From the NCBI RefSeq assembly GCF_003855255.1, contig NZ_CP034072.1, positions 4,275,920 through 4,339,919 on the forward strand: a stretch of DNA of 64,000 nucleotides, in the 5' to 3' direction. Positions 38,570-47,103 of this stretch are shown here, in pieces. Within the stretch, counting starts at the first letter, position 1. Every line of letters starts with the position of its first letter. The DNA comes from Mycolicibacterium nivoides. Lineage in GTDB: Bacteria > Actinomycetota > Actinomycetes > Mycobacteriales > Mycobacteriaceae. Below the pieces are notes generated by a model. The model was not told where the DNA came from. It saw nothing but the letters and a program-made list of their open reading frames with translations, and ran no database searches. Made by a program: the position numbers and the translations under genes.

Positions 38570-39936
38570 ACTTGTCCCTGACCGGCGGTCTGATCCCGAT
38601 AACGCTGCAACTGCTGGCATTGATCGCCGTCGTGGTCGCGATCGGCCGCGGCCGGTCTCGGGAGTGGATGAGGCGCTGGCTGCTCGCCGCAGTGCTCGTC
38701 GGCGTCGGCCTGGCGGCGGCCGCACGACTGTTCGTCCGGGAACAGGGCTGGTCTGCCGACGCCATCTCGTTCGGCACGATCTTCTGGACGGCGATGTTCG
38801 GATTCGCCGTCACGGTTCTCATCGGCGGCTGGCATGGCACTGCGTGGTGGCGCCGGTTGGTATCCGTGCTGTCCGCGGTGTTGATGGTGGTGTGCGGTCT
38901 TGCCGCGCTCAACACCGCGACCGGCTACTTCCCCACGGTTCGGGCTGCCTGGCTACGGCTGACCCACACCGAGCCGGAGCAGTGGATCGATGAATCCCAG
39001 CTCGCCGCGCTTCAGCAGTCCGGTGAGATACCGACGCGCGGCACGGTGGTGCGGGTCAACATTCCTGCCGACGCATCGGGTTTCGAGCACCGGACCGAGG
39101 TGGTCTACCTTCCGCCGGCCTGGTTCGCCAGCACCCCGCCGCCGCAACTCCCCGCGGTCATCTTGATGGGCGGCGAGTTCAACCACCCCAACGACTGGCT
39201 GCAATCGACAGGTGCCCTGCAGACGCTCGACGACTTCGCCGCACTGCATCACGGCAATGCGCCGGTCATCGTGTTCCCCGACATCGCAGGCAAGTTCAGC
39301 AATGACACCGAATGCGTCGACGGCACCCGCGGCAACGCGGCCTCCCACCTGACCAAAGACCTGGTGCCCTACCTGATTTCACGTTTCGGGGTCAGCCCGA
39401 AAGCAGAGAACTGGGGACTGGCCGGGTGGTCTTCGGGTGCGACGTGCGCCCTGAACACCGCCGTTCGCAATCCCGAGATGTTCAGCGCCTTCGTCTGGCT
39501 GGACGGCACCCTCGGCCCCAATGCGGGCACCAAAGACCAGACCATCGCACGACTTTTCGGTGGCGACCAGGCGGCCTGGGAAGCATTCGACCCCAAGACC
39601 GTGATCACCCGGCACGGCCCGTACGACACCATGGCGGCGTGGCTCGGCGTCGGTGAAAGCACACCGACCGTCCACCGTGACCCCACTACCACTCCGCCAT
39701 CCGAGGAGGCGATCGCCGGGTGGGACACGTTCTCCGAGGAGCATGCCTCCAACGCCAACAAGTTGTGCGCCCTGCTGAGCGGTTACAACGTCGAATGCTC
39801 CGTGGTGGGCTACAAGGGCGGGCACGATTTCCAGGCGGCCAGTACGGCATTCGATGCAGCGCTGCCCTGGCTGGCCTGGCGCCTCGGCACCCCTAATGTG
39901 CGGGAACGAGCCCTGCCCGGATCGGACGGGAACTAG
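38566..39936 (+). CDS. Membrane-anchored esterase-D/mycolyltransferase-like hydrolase
   Basis: The 456-residue protein has four N-terminal membrane helices (about 5-125) and an extracytoplasmic alpha/beta hydrolase domain of the esterase/antigen 85-like type, with nucleophile Ser in GWSSGA (near residue 289) and a C-terminal His in GGHDF. It is translationally coupled to galU, suggesting a shared role in envelope glycan or trehalose ester metabolism, but that is inference. Its stop is 7 bp from the stop of the convergent GntR gene. Confidence 0.75.
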   Translation: MNLSLTGGLIPITLQLLALIAVVVAIGRGRSREWMRRWLLAAVLVGVGLAAAARLFVREQGWSADAISFGTIFWTAMFGFAVTVLIGGWHGTAWWRRLVSVLSAVLMVVCGLAALNTATGYFPTVRAAWLRLTHTEPEQWIDESQLAALQQSGEIPTRGTVVRVNIPADASGFEHRTEVVYLPPAWFASTPPPQLPAVILMGGEFNHPNDWLQSTGALQTLDDFAALHHGNAPVIVFPDIAGKFSNDTECVDGTRGNAASHLTKDLVPYLISRFGVSPKAENWGLAGWSSGATCALNTAVRNPEMFSAFVWLDGTLGPNAGTKDQTIARLFGGDQAAWEAFDPKTVITRHGPYDTMAAWLGVGESTPTVHRDPTTTPPSEEAIAGWDTFSEEHASNANKLCALLSGYNVECSVVGYKGGHDFQAASTAFDAALPWLAWRLGTPNVRERALPGSDGN

Positions 39937-39943
39937 CCGACCG

Positions 39944-40666
39944 CTACTTCCAGAGTGCCTCCAGCGAGGTGACGGACTGGCCGAGCGCTCGGGCGCTCAG
40001 CGCTCGCAGTGCACGCCGCTCCACCACGTCGAAACTCGCACCGACATGCTCATGCAAGGCGGTGCGGCCGGCGTCGAGCTGATCATCGAGCAGGAGGTCG
40101 ACGATCTGGAGGTGCTCGCCGATGGTGGCGATCACCCGTTCCTCGGTGACGAAGTCGTACATCCGGATCAGCCGGATCCGCCGGTTGAGGTTGTCGAGCG
40201 TGGCCACCATCGCCTTGTTCCCGGATGCCGCACACAACTCGAGGTGGAATGACTCGTCGCGCAGCACCATGTCACCGTCCGGTGGGGGCGGGCTGGCCTT
40301 CAGGTCCAGCCACTCCGCGCGCAATGCCGAGAGCCGGTCCTTGTCGTAGTGCAGCTCATCGGTTTCCAGGATCCGGGTGATGCCGCGCAGTTCGATTGTG
40401 ATGCGCAACTCGTAGAGGTCGCGGACGCCCGGGATATCCAGCGCGACCGGGTAGTACCCGTCGGGCCTGCGTTCGAGCATGCCGTCGGCGTGCAGCCGGA
40501 CCAGCGCCTCTCTCAGCGGGGTCCGGCTGACGTTGAGCGTCTCGCACAGCTGGGACTCGACCAGCCGGGTGCGATGGTCGATCTCGCCGACCATGAGCAA
40601 CTTGCCGAGGTCGAGGTAGACGCGGTCGCGCAGGGAGACCGGTTCCTCCACTTGAGTCGTGGTCAT
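39944..40666 (-). CDS. GntR-family (FCD) transcriptional regulator
   Basis: The 240-residue protein has an N-terminal winged helix ([26 protein letters not shown]) and an FCD ligand domain with the Asp/His metal-binding residues ([19 protein letters not shown]). FCD regulators usually respond to organic acids or amides. ATG 40666 overlaps the stop of the upstream hydrolase gene (ATGA), so it is the third gene of the permease-hydrolase-regulator operon and probably controls it. Confidence 0.88.
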   Translation of the reverse strand: MTTTQVEEPVSLRDRVYLDLGKLLMVGEIDHRTRLVESQLCETLNVSRTPLREALVRLHADGMLERRPDGYYPVALDIPGVRDLYELRITIELRGITRILETDELHYDKDRLSALRAEWLDLKASPPPPDGDMVLRDESFHLELCAASGNKAMVATLDNLNRRIRLIRMYDFVTEERVIATIGEHLQIVDLLLDDQLDAGRTALHEHVGASFDVVERRALRALSARALGQSVTSLEALWK

Positions 40667-41352
40667 TGCAGTTCCTTGAGCGCGGCCACCACATCGGAGC
40701 TGGCGGCATGCGCCCCGAACACCCCGCCCTGCATGGTGATCATGTTCAGCGCCGCGACGTGGTTGGCATAGTCGGTGGCGCCGGTGGCGTCGGAGACGAC
40801 GAGGCATTCGTATCCGCGGTCGTTGGCGTCACGCATGGTGGTGTGCACGCAGACGTCGGTGGTGATCCCGGTGAAGATGATGTGCGTGATGCCACGGCTG
40901 CGCAGCACCAGGTCCAGATCCGTCGCGTAGAAACTTCCCTTGCCCGGCTTGTCGATGACGGGTTCGCCTGGCAGAGCAGCCATCTCGGGTACCAACTGCC
41001 AGCCCGGCTCGCCCTGGGTGAGGATCCGTCCGCACGGGCCGGCCGAGCCGATCTCGGCACCGATCTGGGCCGAGCGCCAGCGCTTGTTGGCCGGCAGGTC
41101 CGACAGGTCGGGCCGGTGGCCCTCACGGGTGTGGACGATGAACAGTCCGGCGGCGCGGGCCGCGGCGAGCACCTCCTGCGCGGGGCCGAGCGGGGTACGC
41201 ACCAGGGACAGGTCGTAGCCCATGGTGTCGACGTATCCGCCCTCGCCGCAGAAGTCGACCTGCCAGTCGATGTTGATCAACGCCGTTCGCCCGGTGGGGA
41301 TATCCCCGTCGTAGGGCCACACATAGGGGTTGGCGGCAATGGTGACGGTCAT
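40663..41352 (-). CDS. biuH: Biuret amidohydrolase-like cysteine hydrolase
   Basis: The 229-residue protein of the isochorismatase-like cysteine hydrolase family has the triad Asp (INIDWQVDF), Lys (DKPGKGSF) and Cys (TTDVCVHTT). Its whole course, including [27 protein letters not shown] and [23 protein letters not shown] segments, closely matches Rhizobium BiuH as I recall it, which hydrolyses biuret to allophanate and ammonia. Ureidoacrylate amidohydrolase is the main alternative. ATG 41352 overlaps the permease stop. No allophanate hydrolase is in the window. Confidence 0.72.
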   Translation of the reverse strand: MTVTIAANPYVWPYDGDIPTGRTALINIDWQVDFCGEGGYVDTMGYDLSLVRTPLGPAQEVLAAARAAGLFIVHTREGHRPDLSDLPANKRWRSAQIGAEIGSAGPCGRILTQGEPGWQLVPEMAALPGEPVIDKPGKGSFYATDLDLVLRSRGITHIIFTGITTDVCVHTTMRDANDRGYECLVVSDATGATDYANHVAALNMITMQGGVFGAHAASSDVVAALKELQ

Positions 41353-42662
41353 GCGGTCTCTCCCACGAGAACCGGTTGCTCGGTGCGCACCGGCAGGTAC
41401 GCCAGAGCGGTGAAGGCCAGGCCGCCGACGACCATCGCCACTACCGCATCGGACAGCTGGGGCGCGTAGTAGTGCGTCAGCAGCGCTCCCCCGGCCCCGA
41501 TCGCCCACGCGGCGAACGGCTTCCAGTAGAGCCCGGCGGTCGATGACGTGCGCCTGGCGGAGAACACCAGCTGGTCGAGGATGAGAACGATGCCGATCGG
41601 GGGCACCAGTACCCCGAGGATGTTCAGCCAGGTTGCGAAGTACGACCAGATCCCGGCCACCGCGGCGACGGTTCCGACGATGCCGAGCACGATCGTCAAC
41701 TGGCGCATGGTCTTTCCGGTGATGTTGCCGAATCCGACGGCACCGTTGTACAGGCAGTGCGCACACACGCTGCCCAGGTTGACGAAGACGAACACGATCG
41801 CCAGCGGCACCAGGACTCCCCCGGCGCTGACCAGGACATGCAGGAAGTCGCCGCCTGCGGTGTCGGCCGCGGCGGCGGCGCCGAGTGCGACCACGAGCGC
41901 GCCGACCAGCTGAGCGATGAAGTAGGCGACCGGGAATGCGGCGAACGCCGCCAGCGCACCTTCCCTGCCGTTGCGGGCCCACCGCGTGAAATCGGCAGTC
42001 ATGGTGCCCGAGTCGGCGAAGCACGCGAAGACCATCGTCACGGCGACACCGAAACTGAACGCACTCGCCCCGGCTCCGCCGCCGTAGGACAGGGCCGAGC
42101 CGATTCCGTCATCGGCCGCCGCCAACACCACGGCGACCACACCGAGCGGGATGAACAGGACCGAAGCCACCACCCCGATCCACGAGATCGCCCAGATCCC
42201 GACGAAGGTCAGCGCCACGAACAGCACCCCGGCCAGCAGCGTGATCCACGGTGCGCTCCACCCCATGGACAGGTTGAGCGTCGAGCCCACCATGCCGGTC
42301 TGGAACGCGAACCAGCCGATCACCAGCGCGGACAGGAATGCCGACACGATGCGAAAACCTTTGGCTCCGAAGGTGTCCGCCGCGGTGAGCGCGAAGTTCT
42401 TGCCGGAGCGCCCGGCCAGGTAGCTCAGCGTGCCCACATAACCCATCAGGATGAGGTCACCGACGAGGATCGCCGCCATTCCGGCGACGAAGCCGAGGTT
42501 GTAGACGACGATGCCGGCGAACACCGCCGACGTCATGATCATCGGGAATCCGACCCACACCGCCGACACCGCGAACAGCGATTTACGGGCGGACGCCGGG
42601 ACAGGCTGGTTCTCGTACTCCTCACCAAGCGCCGAATGATGTTCGGCGTGCGCTGTATCCAT
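41349..42662 (-). CDS. NCS1-family (cytosine permease-like) transporter
   Basis: The 437-residue protein starts MDTAHAEHH, with about twelve membrane helices and NCS1/CodB-like features ([16 protein letters not shown], and [13 protein letters not shown] in the central loop). NCS1 carriers import nucleobases, hydantoins and related small amides, so biuret or a ring-opened relative is a plausible substrate given the coupled hydrolase. The frame is open to 42734, but those codons cross two GTATAC repeats and are unlike the family. Confidence 0.83.
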   Translation of the reverse strand: MDTAHAEHHSALGEEYENQPVPASARKSLFAVSAVWVGFPMIMTSAVFAGIVVYNLGFVAGMAAILVGDLILMGYVGTLSYLAGRSGKNFALTAADTFGAKGFRIVSAFLSALVIGWFAFQTGMVGSTLNLSMGWSAPWITLLAGVLFVALTFVGIWAISWIGVVASVLFIPLGVVAVVLAAADDGIGSALSYGGGAGASAFSFGVAVTMVFACFADSGTMTADFTRWARNGREGALAAFAAFPVAYFIAQLVGALVVALGAAAAADTAGGDFLHVLVSAGGVLVPLAIVFVFVNLGSVCAHCLYNGAVGFGNITGKTMRQLTIVLGIVGTVAAVAGIWSYFATWLNILGVLVPPIGIVLILDQLVFSARRTSSTAGLYWKPFAAWAIGAGGALLTHYYAPQLSDAVVAMVVGGLAFTALAYLPVRTEQPVLVGETA

Positions 42663-42666
42663 GGCT

Positions 42667-42684
42667 GTATACGGTGCGGTATAC
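42667..42684 (-). promoter_or_regulatory. Paired GTATAC motifs, possible GntR operator
   Basis: Two GTATAC palindromes at 42667-42672 and 42679-42684 are separated by 6 bp, giving GTATACGGTGCGGTATAC. They lie directly upstream of the permease start codon. FCD-type GntR regulators often bind short AT-containing palindromes, and the operon encodes one. Confidence 0.45.
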
Positions 42685-42752
42685 GGATTTCCCGAGCGTT
42701 TCTGTCGATGAACGTTCCGTAACGGGGTCCTCACCGCCGTGCGGCGCCGAGG

Positions 42753-42768
42753 TTTACGTCACCGCAAC
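42753..42768 (+). promoter_or_regulatory. GlnR-box-like site upstream of amt
   Basis: TTTAC-GTCACC-GCAAC at 42753-42768 fits the actinobacterial GlnR pattern of two nnnAC/GnAAC half sites with a 6-bp gap (AC-n9-AC). It lies about 85 bp before amt and about 90 bp before the divergent permease start. GlnR activates ammonium transport under nitrogen limitation. A second partial half site, GTAAC, occurs at 42786-42790. Confidence 0.5.
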
Positions 42769-42850
42769 ACAACGAGCCGGTCCACGTAACAGAAACGTCG
42801 TCAACTCCCAGTGATCGGCCCGTCCGGGCCGCCACCCCCAGGAGATGTTG

Positions 42851-44110
42851 ATGGATACAGGAACCACGGCATTCATGCTGTGTTGCATCATCGGCCTCAC
42901 GCTGATGATCCCGGGCCTCGCCCTGTTCTACGGCGGCATGGTCTCGGTCAAGAGCTCGACGAACATGATGATGATGACGTTCGGCGCGGTCGCCCTGGTG
43001 GGCGTGCTGTGGGTGCTGTTCGGCTTCTCGATGGCGTTCGGGACGTCCTACGGCGACCTCGGACTGCTCGGCAGCATCACCGAGTTCGCAGGCATGAAGA
43101 ATCTGGTCGAGCCGATGACGTCCGTCAATGGCCTACCAGTCAGCCTATTCTCCCTTTTCCAAGCGCTTTTCGCGGCCATCACCGTGGCACTGATCTCCGG
43201 CGCGGTCGCCGACCGGATGAAGTTCGGCGCCTGGATGATCTTCGCCGGCGTCTGGGCCGTTCTGGTGTACTTCCCGGTCGCACACTGGGTATTCGCCTTT
43301 GACGGGACGTTCTCGGAGGACTCCGTCGGTGGCTGGATCGCCAACAAGCTGCACGCGGTCGACTTCGCCGGTGGCACCGCGGTGCACATCAACGCCGGCG
43401 CCGCCGCTCTGGCGCTGGCCATCGTGCTGGGCAAGTCCGCACTGTTCGGCCAGCTGCGCAAACCGCACAACGTCCCGCTGACCCTGTTGGGCGCGGGAAT
43501 GCTGTGGGCCGGCTGGTACGCGTTCAACGGCGGATCCGCCCTGGCCGCAGGCAATTCCGCGGCGATCGTCATGGTCACCACGTTTGTCGCCACCTGTGCC
43601 GCCACCCTGGCCTGGATCGCGGTCGAGAAGCTCAAGACCGGCCACGTCACCGGTGTGGGCGCGGCGTCGGGTGCCATTGCCGGCCTGGTCGCCATCACCC
43701 CGGCCTGCGGCGCCGTCACCCCCGTCGGCGCCATCGCCCTGGGCGCCATCGCCGGCGCGGTCTGCGTGCTCGCCGTCGGCCTCAAGGAGAAGCTCGGCTA
43801 CGACGATTCCCTCGACGTGGTGGGCGTCCACCTGGTCGGCGGTGTGATCGGCACGCTGCTGATCGGCCTGCTGGCCTCCGAGGCCATGCCCAGCAAGGTC
43901 AGCGGCCTGTTCTACGGCGGGGGCCTGGACCAGCTGTGGAAGCAGGCGATCGCCGCGGGCGCGGTGGCCGTCTACTCGTTCGCGGTCGCCTTCGCCATCG
44001 CCTACGTCCTCAAGAAGACGATGGGTATCCGCATCTCTTCTGATGAGGAGGAGAAGGGGATCGACACCAAGTTCCACCGGGATTCGGCCTACGAGCTCGA
44101 ATTCGCCTGA
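42851..44110 (+). CDS. amt: Ammonium transporter
   Basis: The 419-residue Amt/Mep/Rh protein has eleven membrane helices. Family motifs include the N-terminal FYGGMVSVKSS, the pore region with FDGTFSEDSVGGW and FAGGTAVHINAG, and the second pore-His segment VVGVHLVGGVIGT. ATG 42851 is chosen because AGGAG ends 6 nt before it; ATG 42845 would sit on that site. It heads a run of glutamine synthetase- and glutamate synthase-like genes, as in GlnR-induced loci of fast-growing mycobacteria. Confidence 0.94.
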   Translation: MDTGTTAFMLCCIIGLTLMIPGLALFYGGMVSVKSSTNMMMMTFGAVALVGVLWVLFGFSMAFGTSYGDLGLLGSITEFAGMKNLVEPMTSVNGLPVSLFSLFQALFAAITVALISGAVADRMKFGAWMIFAGVWAVLVYFPVAHWVFAFDGTFSEDSVGGWIANKLHAVDFAGGTAVHINAGAAALALAIVLGKSALFGQLRKPHNVPLTLLGAGMLWAGWYAFNGGSALAAGNSAAIVMVTTFVATCAATLAWIAVEKLKTGHVTGVGAASGAIAGLVAITPACGAVTPVGAIALGAIAGAVCVLAVGLKEKLGYDDSLDVVGVHLVGGVIGTLLIGLLASEAMPSKVSGLFYGGGLDQLWKQAIAAGAVAVYSFAVAFAIAYVLKKTMGIRISSDEEEKGIDTKFHRDSAYELEFA

Positions 44111-44124
44111 CAGTCAGTCTGATT

Positions 44125-44173
44125 CCCCGGCCCGGCTGCCGTGGACCGCTCTCACGGCAGCCGGTGACCGGGG
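44125..44173 (+). terminator. Strong hairpin between amt and the glutamine synthetase-like gene
   Basis: A perfect 12-bp stem, CCGGCTGCCGTG (44132-44143) with 44153-44164, is extended by CCCCGG (44125-44130) pairing with CCGGGG (44168-44173) around small bulges. TTTCCTC follows. It probably terminates or attenuates amt transcription. Confidence 0.7.
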
Positions 44174-44183
44174 TTTCCTCGGC

Positions 44184-44211
44184 TTGCTGAAGTTTCCTAC
44201 CGTGATACCCT
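44184..44211 (+). promoter_or_regulatory. SigA-like promoter of the glutamine synthetase-like operon
   Basis: A -35 TTGCTG (44184-44189) and a -10 TACCCT (44206-44211) are separated by 16 bp. They lie just after the hairpin and 33 bp before the start codon, so the downstream six genes can be transcribed apart from amt. Confidence 0.5.
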
Positions 44212-44243
44212 GATTCATAACAAGAGACGAAAGTGCTGGTGCT

Positions 44244-45548
44244 ATGCCCTCCGATCTCGCCGCCCTCGCCGAACAATCCGGCACCAAATTCATCCTCGCG
44301 CTGTTCGTCGACCTGCGCGGGAAGCCTTGCGCCAAACTGGTTCCCGTCGAATCGGTCGAGCTACTGGCCACCGAGGGCGTCGGGTTCGCCGGCTACGCCG
44401 TCGGCGCCATGGGCCAGGAGCCCAAAGACCCCGACCTGATCGCCATCCCCGATCCGGCTTCGTTCACTCCGATACCGTTCATCAAAGAGGGCCTGGCCCT
44501 GGTGCACTGCGACCCCCACGTCGGGGGCGCGCCGTGGCCGTACGCGCCGCGGGTCATCCTCAGGGGTCTGATCCAGCGCGCCGCCGACGCCGGATTCGAA
44601 CCCTGGGTAGGCGCCGAGGTCGAGTACTTCCTGCTACGCCGCGGCGCCGACGGCACCCTGGCCACCGCCGACGCGGCGGACACGGCCGCCCAACCCTGTT
44701 ACGACGCCCGCGGTGTCACCCGGATGTATGACCACCTCACCGCGATCTCCACCGCGATGAACTCACTCGGCTGGTCCAACTACGCCAACGACCACGAGGA
44801 CGGCAACGGGCAGTTCGAGCAGAACTTCGAGTTCTCCGACGCACTGACCACCGCCGACCGGGTGATCACCCTGCGCTACCTGCTGTCGATGATCGCCGCC
44901 GAACGGGACATGGTGGCCACCTTCATGCCCAAGCCGTTCTCCGACCGCACCGGCAGCGGCCTGCACCTGCACCTGTCCTTGACCAGCGCCGGGACGCCGG
45001 TCTTCCCGGCCGACGCCGACGATCGGGGCCTGGGCCTGTCCGAGACGGCGTACGCGTTCATCGGCGGCATCCTCGACCACGCCTGCGCGCTGCAGTCCGT
45101 CGTCGCGCCAACCGTCAACTCCTACAAGCGAACCGGTGCCACCTCGACCGCATCGGGCGCCTCGTGGGCCCCTCGCAAGCCCAGCTACGGCGGCAACGAC
45201 CGCACCCACTACATCCGGGTGCCGGACAGTCAACGCGTCGAGTTGCGCGGCGGCGACGGCTCGGCCAATCCGTATCTCGCGATCGCCGCGGCTCTGGGCG
45301 CCGGCCTCGACGGTGTCAAACGCAGCCTCGACCCGGGAGCCGTGGGCGCCCAGGGACCGGCGGCCCTGCCGCCCACGCTCCTGCACGCGATCGAATGCCT
45401 GGAGACCGATCCGATCGTCACGGGCGTGCTCGACGTCGCGGGCGACGGCGTCGCCTCCTACTTCGCCGACGTCAAACGCGAGGAATTCTTCGCCTACCAC
45501 GGCACCGTCACGCCGTGGGAAATCGACCAATACCTGACGGCTTTCTGA
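44244..45548 (+). CDS. Glutamine synthetase-like ligase (type III/GlnT, possible gamma-glutamylmethylamide synthetase)
   Basis: The 434-residue protein has the glutamine synthetase fold: metal-binding GAEVEYFLL (near residue 125), ANDHEDGNGQFEQNFEF, GSGLHLHLSL and ELRGGDGSANPYLA. It belongs to the GlnT/GMAS branch, which joins glutamate to ammonia or a primary amine. Its order with the next four genes parallels glnT-glxBCD and the N-methylglutamate cluster, so an amine such as methylamine is a possible substrate. A normal biosynthetic GlnA role is unlikely. Confidence 0.85.
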   Translation: MPSDLAALAEQSGTKFILALFVDLRGKPCAKLVPVESVELLATEGVGFAGYAVGAMGQEPKDPDLIAIPDPASFTPIPFIKEGLALVHCDPHVGGAPWPYAPRVILRGLIQRAADAGFEPWVGAEVEYFLLRRGADGTLATADAADTAAQPCYDARGVTRMYDHLTAISTAMNSLGWSNYANDHEDGNGQFEQNFEFSDALTTADRVITLRYLLSMIAAERDMVATFMPKPFSDRTGSGLHLHLSLTSAGTPVFPADADDRGLGLSETAYAFIGGILDHACALQSVVAPTVNSYKRTGATSTASGASWAPRKPSYGGNDRTHYIRVPDSQRVELRGGDGSANPYLAIAAALGAGLDGVKRSLDPGAVGAQGPAALPPTLLHAIECLETDPIVTGVLDVAGDGVASYFADVKREEFFAYHGTVTPWEIDQYLTAF

Positions 45549-45559
45549 GAGGAGAAAAC

Positions 45560-46429
45560 GTGTGTGGAATCATCGGGCTGCACCTGCGTAGCCCCGAGCT
45601 GTACCCGCGCCTCGGCGAACTGCTCGCCGCGATGCTGGGCGAGATGTCCGATCGCGGTGCCGACTCGGCGGGGATCGCGGTCTACGGAGACCCGGAGTGG
45701 TCGCCGTACGGGCAGGGCTGCGTCTCGATCACGGATGTCGCGGAGACACCCGAACTGGGGCCGGATGTGGATGTGGTGCAGGTGGATTCGACCTACCTGC
45801 TGTCGGCCGACATGGACTCCGAGGAGCTGCTGAGCCTGGCACGGGCGGCCTACCCGACCGCTTTGATCTCCGGGTTCGGCCCTGATCTGGCGGTGCTCAA
45901 AGGGGTCGGTCATCCGCGCGCCCTCACCGAAGCTTGGGGCCTGGCCAAGGCCCAGGGCTGGCAGGGCGTCGGGCATACCCGGATGGCCACCGAGTCCGCG
46001 GTGACGCCGTCGGGCTGCCATCCGTACACCGTCGGCCCCGGACAGTGCCTGGTGCACAACGGGTCTTTCGCCAACCACGCCACCATCCGCCGCGAGCTGC
46101 GCCGGGCCGGTGTGGCGTTCGACAGCGAGAACGACACCGAGGTGGGCGCCCGGTTCGTGGCCGAACAGCTGGCCGCCGGCCGCGATGTGGCGACCGCATT
46201 GAAAGACCTCCTCGCAGTCTTTGATGGCTTCTACACACTTCTGGTCTCCGATCACGACTCGTTCGCGGTGGTGCGTGACGCCATCGCCTGCAAGCCCGCG
46301 GTGATCGCCGAAACCCCCGACTGGGTGGCGATGGCCAGTGAGTACCGCGCCCTGGCCGGGCTACCCGGGGTCGAACAGGCACGCATTTGGGAACCGGAAC
46401 CGGAGGTGGTCTACGCATGGACACGCTGA
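45560..46429 (+). CDS. Class II glutamine amidotransferase, glutamate synthase domain 1-like (GlxB/MgsA type)
   Basis: The 289-residue protein begins VCGIIGLHLRS, so Cys2 becomes the N-terminal nucleophile of an Ntn amidotransferase. HTRMATESAVTP and LVHNGSFAN are the glutamine-binding motifs. GTG 45560 follows GAGAGGAG and exposes the Cys, fixing the start. Together with the next two genes it forms a three-subunit version of the large glutamate synthase chain. Such complexes include N-methylglutamate synthase. Confidence 0.87.
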   Translation: MCGIIGLHLRSPELYPRLGELLAAMLGEMSDRGADSAGIAVYGDPEWSPYGQGCVSITDVAETPELGPDVDVVQVDSTYLLSADMDSEELLSLARAAYPTALISGFGPDLAVLKGVGHPRALTEAWGLAKAQGWQGVGHTRMATESAVTPSGCHPYTVGPGQCLVHNGSFANHATIRRELRRAGVAFDSENDTEVGARFVAEQLAAGRDVATALKDLLAVFDGFYTLLVSDHDSFAVVRDAIACKPAVIAETPDWVAMASEYRALAGLPGVEQARIWEPEPEVVYAWTR

Positions 46430-47103
46430 TTGGATACGACTTGCGCACAACGCCTCTGCGTGAGGTCAACGCGGCGCTGCATCAGCCGGGCGTGGAGGGT
46501 GACTACGTCATCGCGCACCCCGACGGTGCGCACAATGTGGCCGTCGGCCTCAACGCGCCGGTGCGCGTGACGGTCGAAGGCCACGTCGGCTACTACGCGG
46601 CCGGGATGAACCAGTTCGCCGAGGTGACCATCAACGGCAATGCCGGCACCGGGGTGGCCGAGAACATGATGAGCGGCACGGTGCGGGTCACCGGAAACGC
46701 CTCGCAGTCAGCGGGTGCCACCGCGCACGGCGGACTGCTGGTCATCGAAGGGGACGCCGCCGCACGCTGCGGCATCTCGATGAAGGGCGTGGACATCGTG
46801 GTGGGCGGCAGCATCGGCCACATGAGCGCGTTCATGGCCCAGGCCGGACGGCTGGTGGTGCGCGGCGACGCCGGCGAGGCGCTGGGCGATTCGATCTATG
46901 AGGCCCGCATCTATGTGCGCGGCGAGGTGACTTCGCTGGGTGCGGACTGCATCGCCAAGCCGATGCGCGCCGAGCACCGCGCCGAACTCGCGGAGTTGTT
47001 GACAGCCAGTGGTTTCTGCGACGACGACACCTCCGATTACACCCGCTACGGCTCGGCCCGAAACCTCTACCACTTCCACGTCGACAACGCGAGTGAGTAC
47101 TGA
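46417..47103 (+). CDS. GXGXG-domain protein, glutamate synthase domain 3-like (GlxC/MgsB type)
   Basis: The 228-residue protein is a right-handed beta-helix of the GltB C-terminal type, with repeated G-x-x-G turns (VRVTVEGHVGYYAAG, GTVRVTGNASQSAG, LVVRGDAGEALGD). In glutamate synthase this domain is structural. ATG 46417 has CGGAGG upstream and overlaps the amidotransferase gene by 13 bp. Its stop overlaps the next start (TGATG). Confidence 0.85.
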   Translation: MDTLIGYDLRTTPLREVNAALHQPGVEGDYVIAHPDGAHNVAVGLNAPVRVTVEGHVGYYAAGMNQFAEVTINGNAGTGVAENMMSGTVRVTGNASQSAGATAHGGLLVIEGDAAARCGISMKGVDIVVGGSIGHMSAFMAQAGRLVVRGDAGEALGDSIYEARIYVRGEVTSLGADCIAKPMRAEHRAELAELLTASGFCDDDTSDYTRYGSARNLYHFHVDNASEY

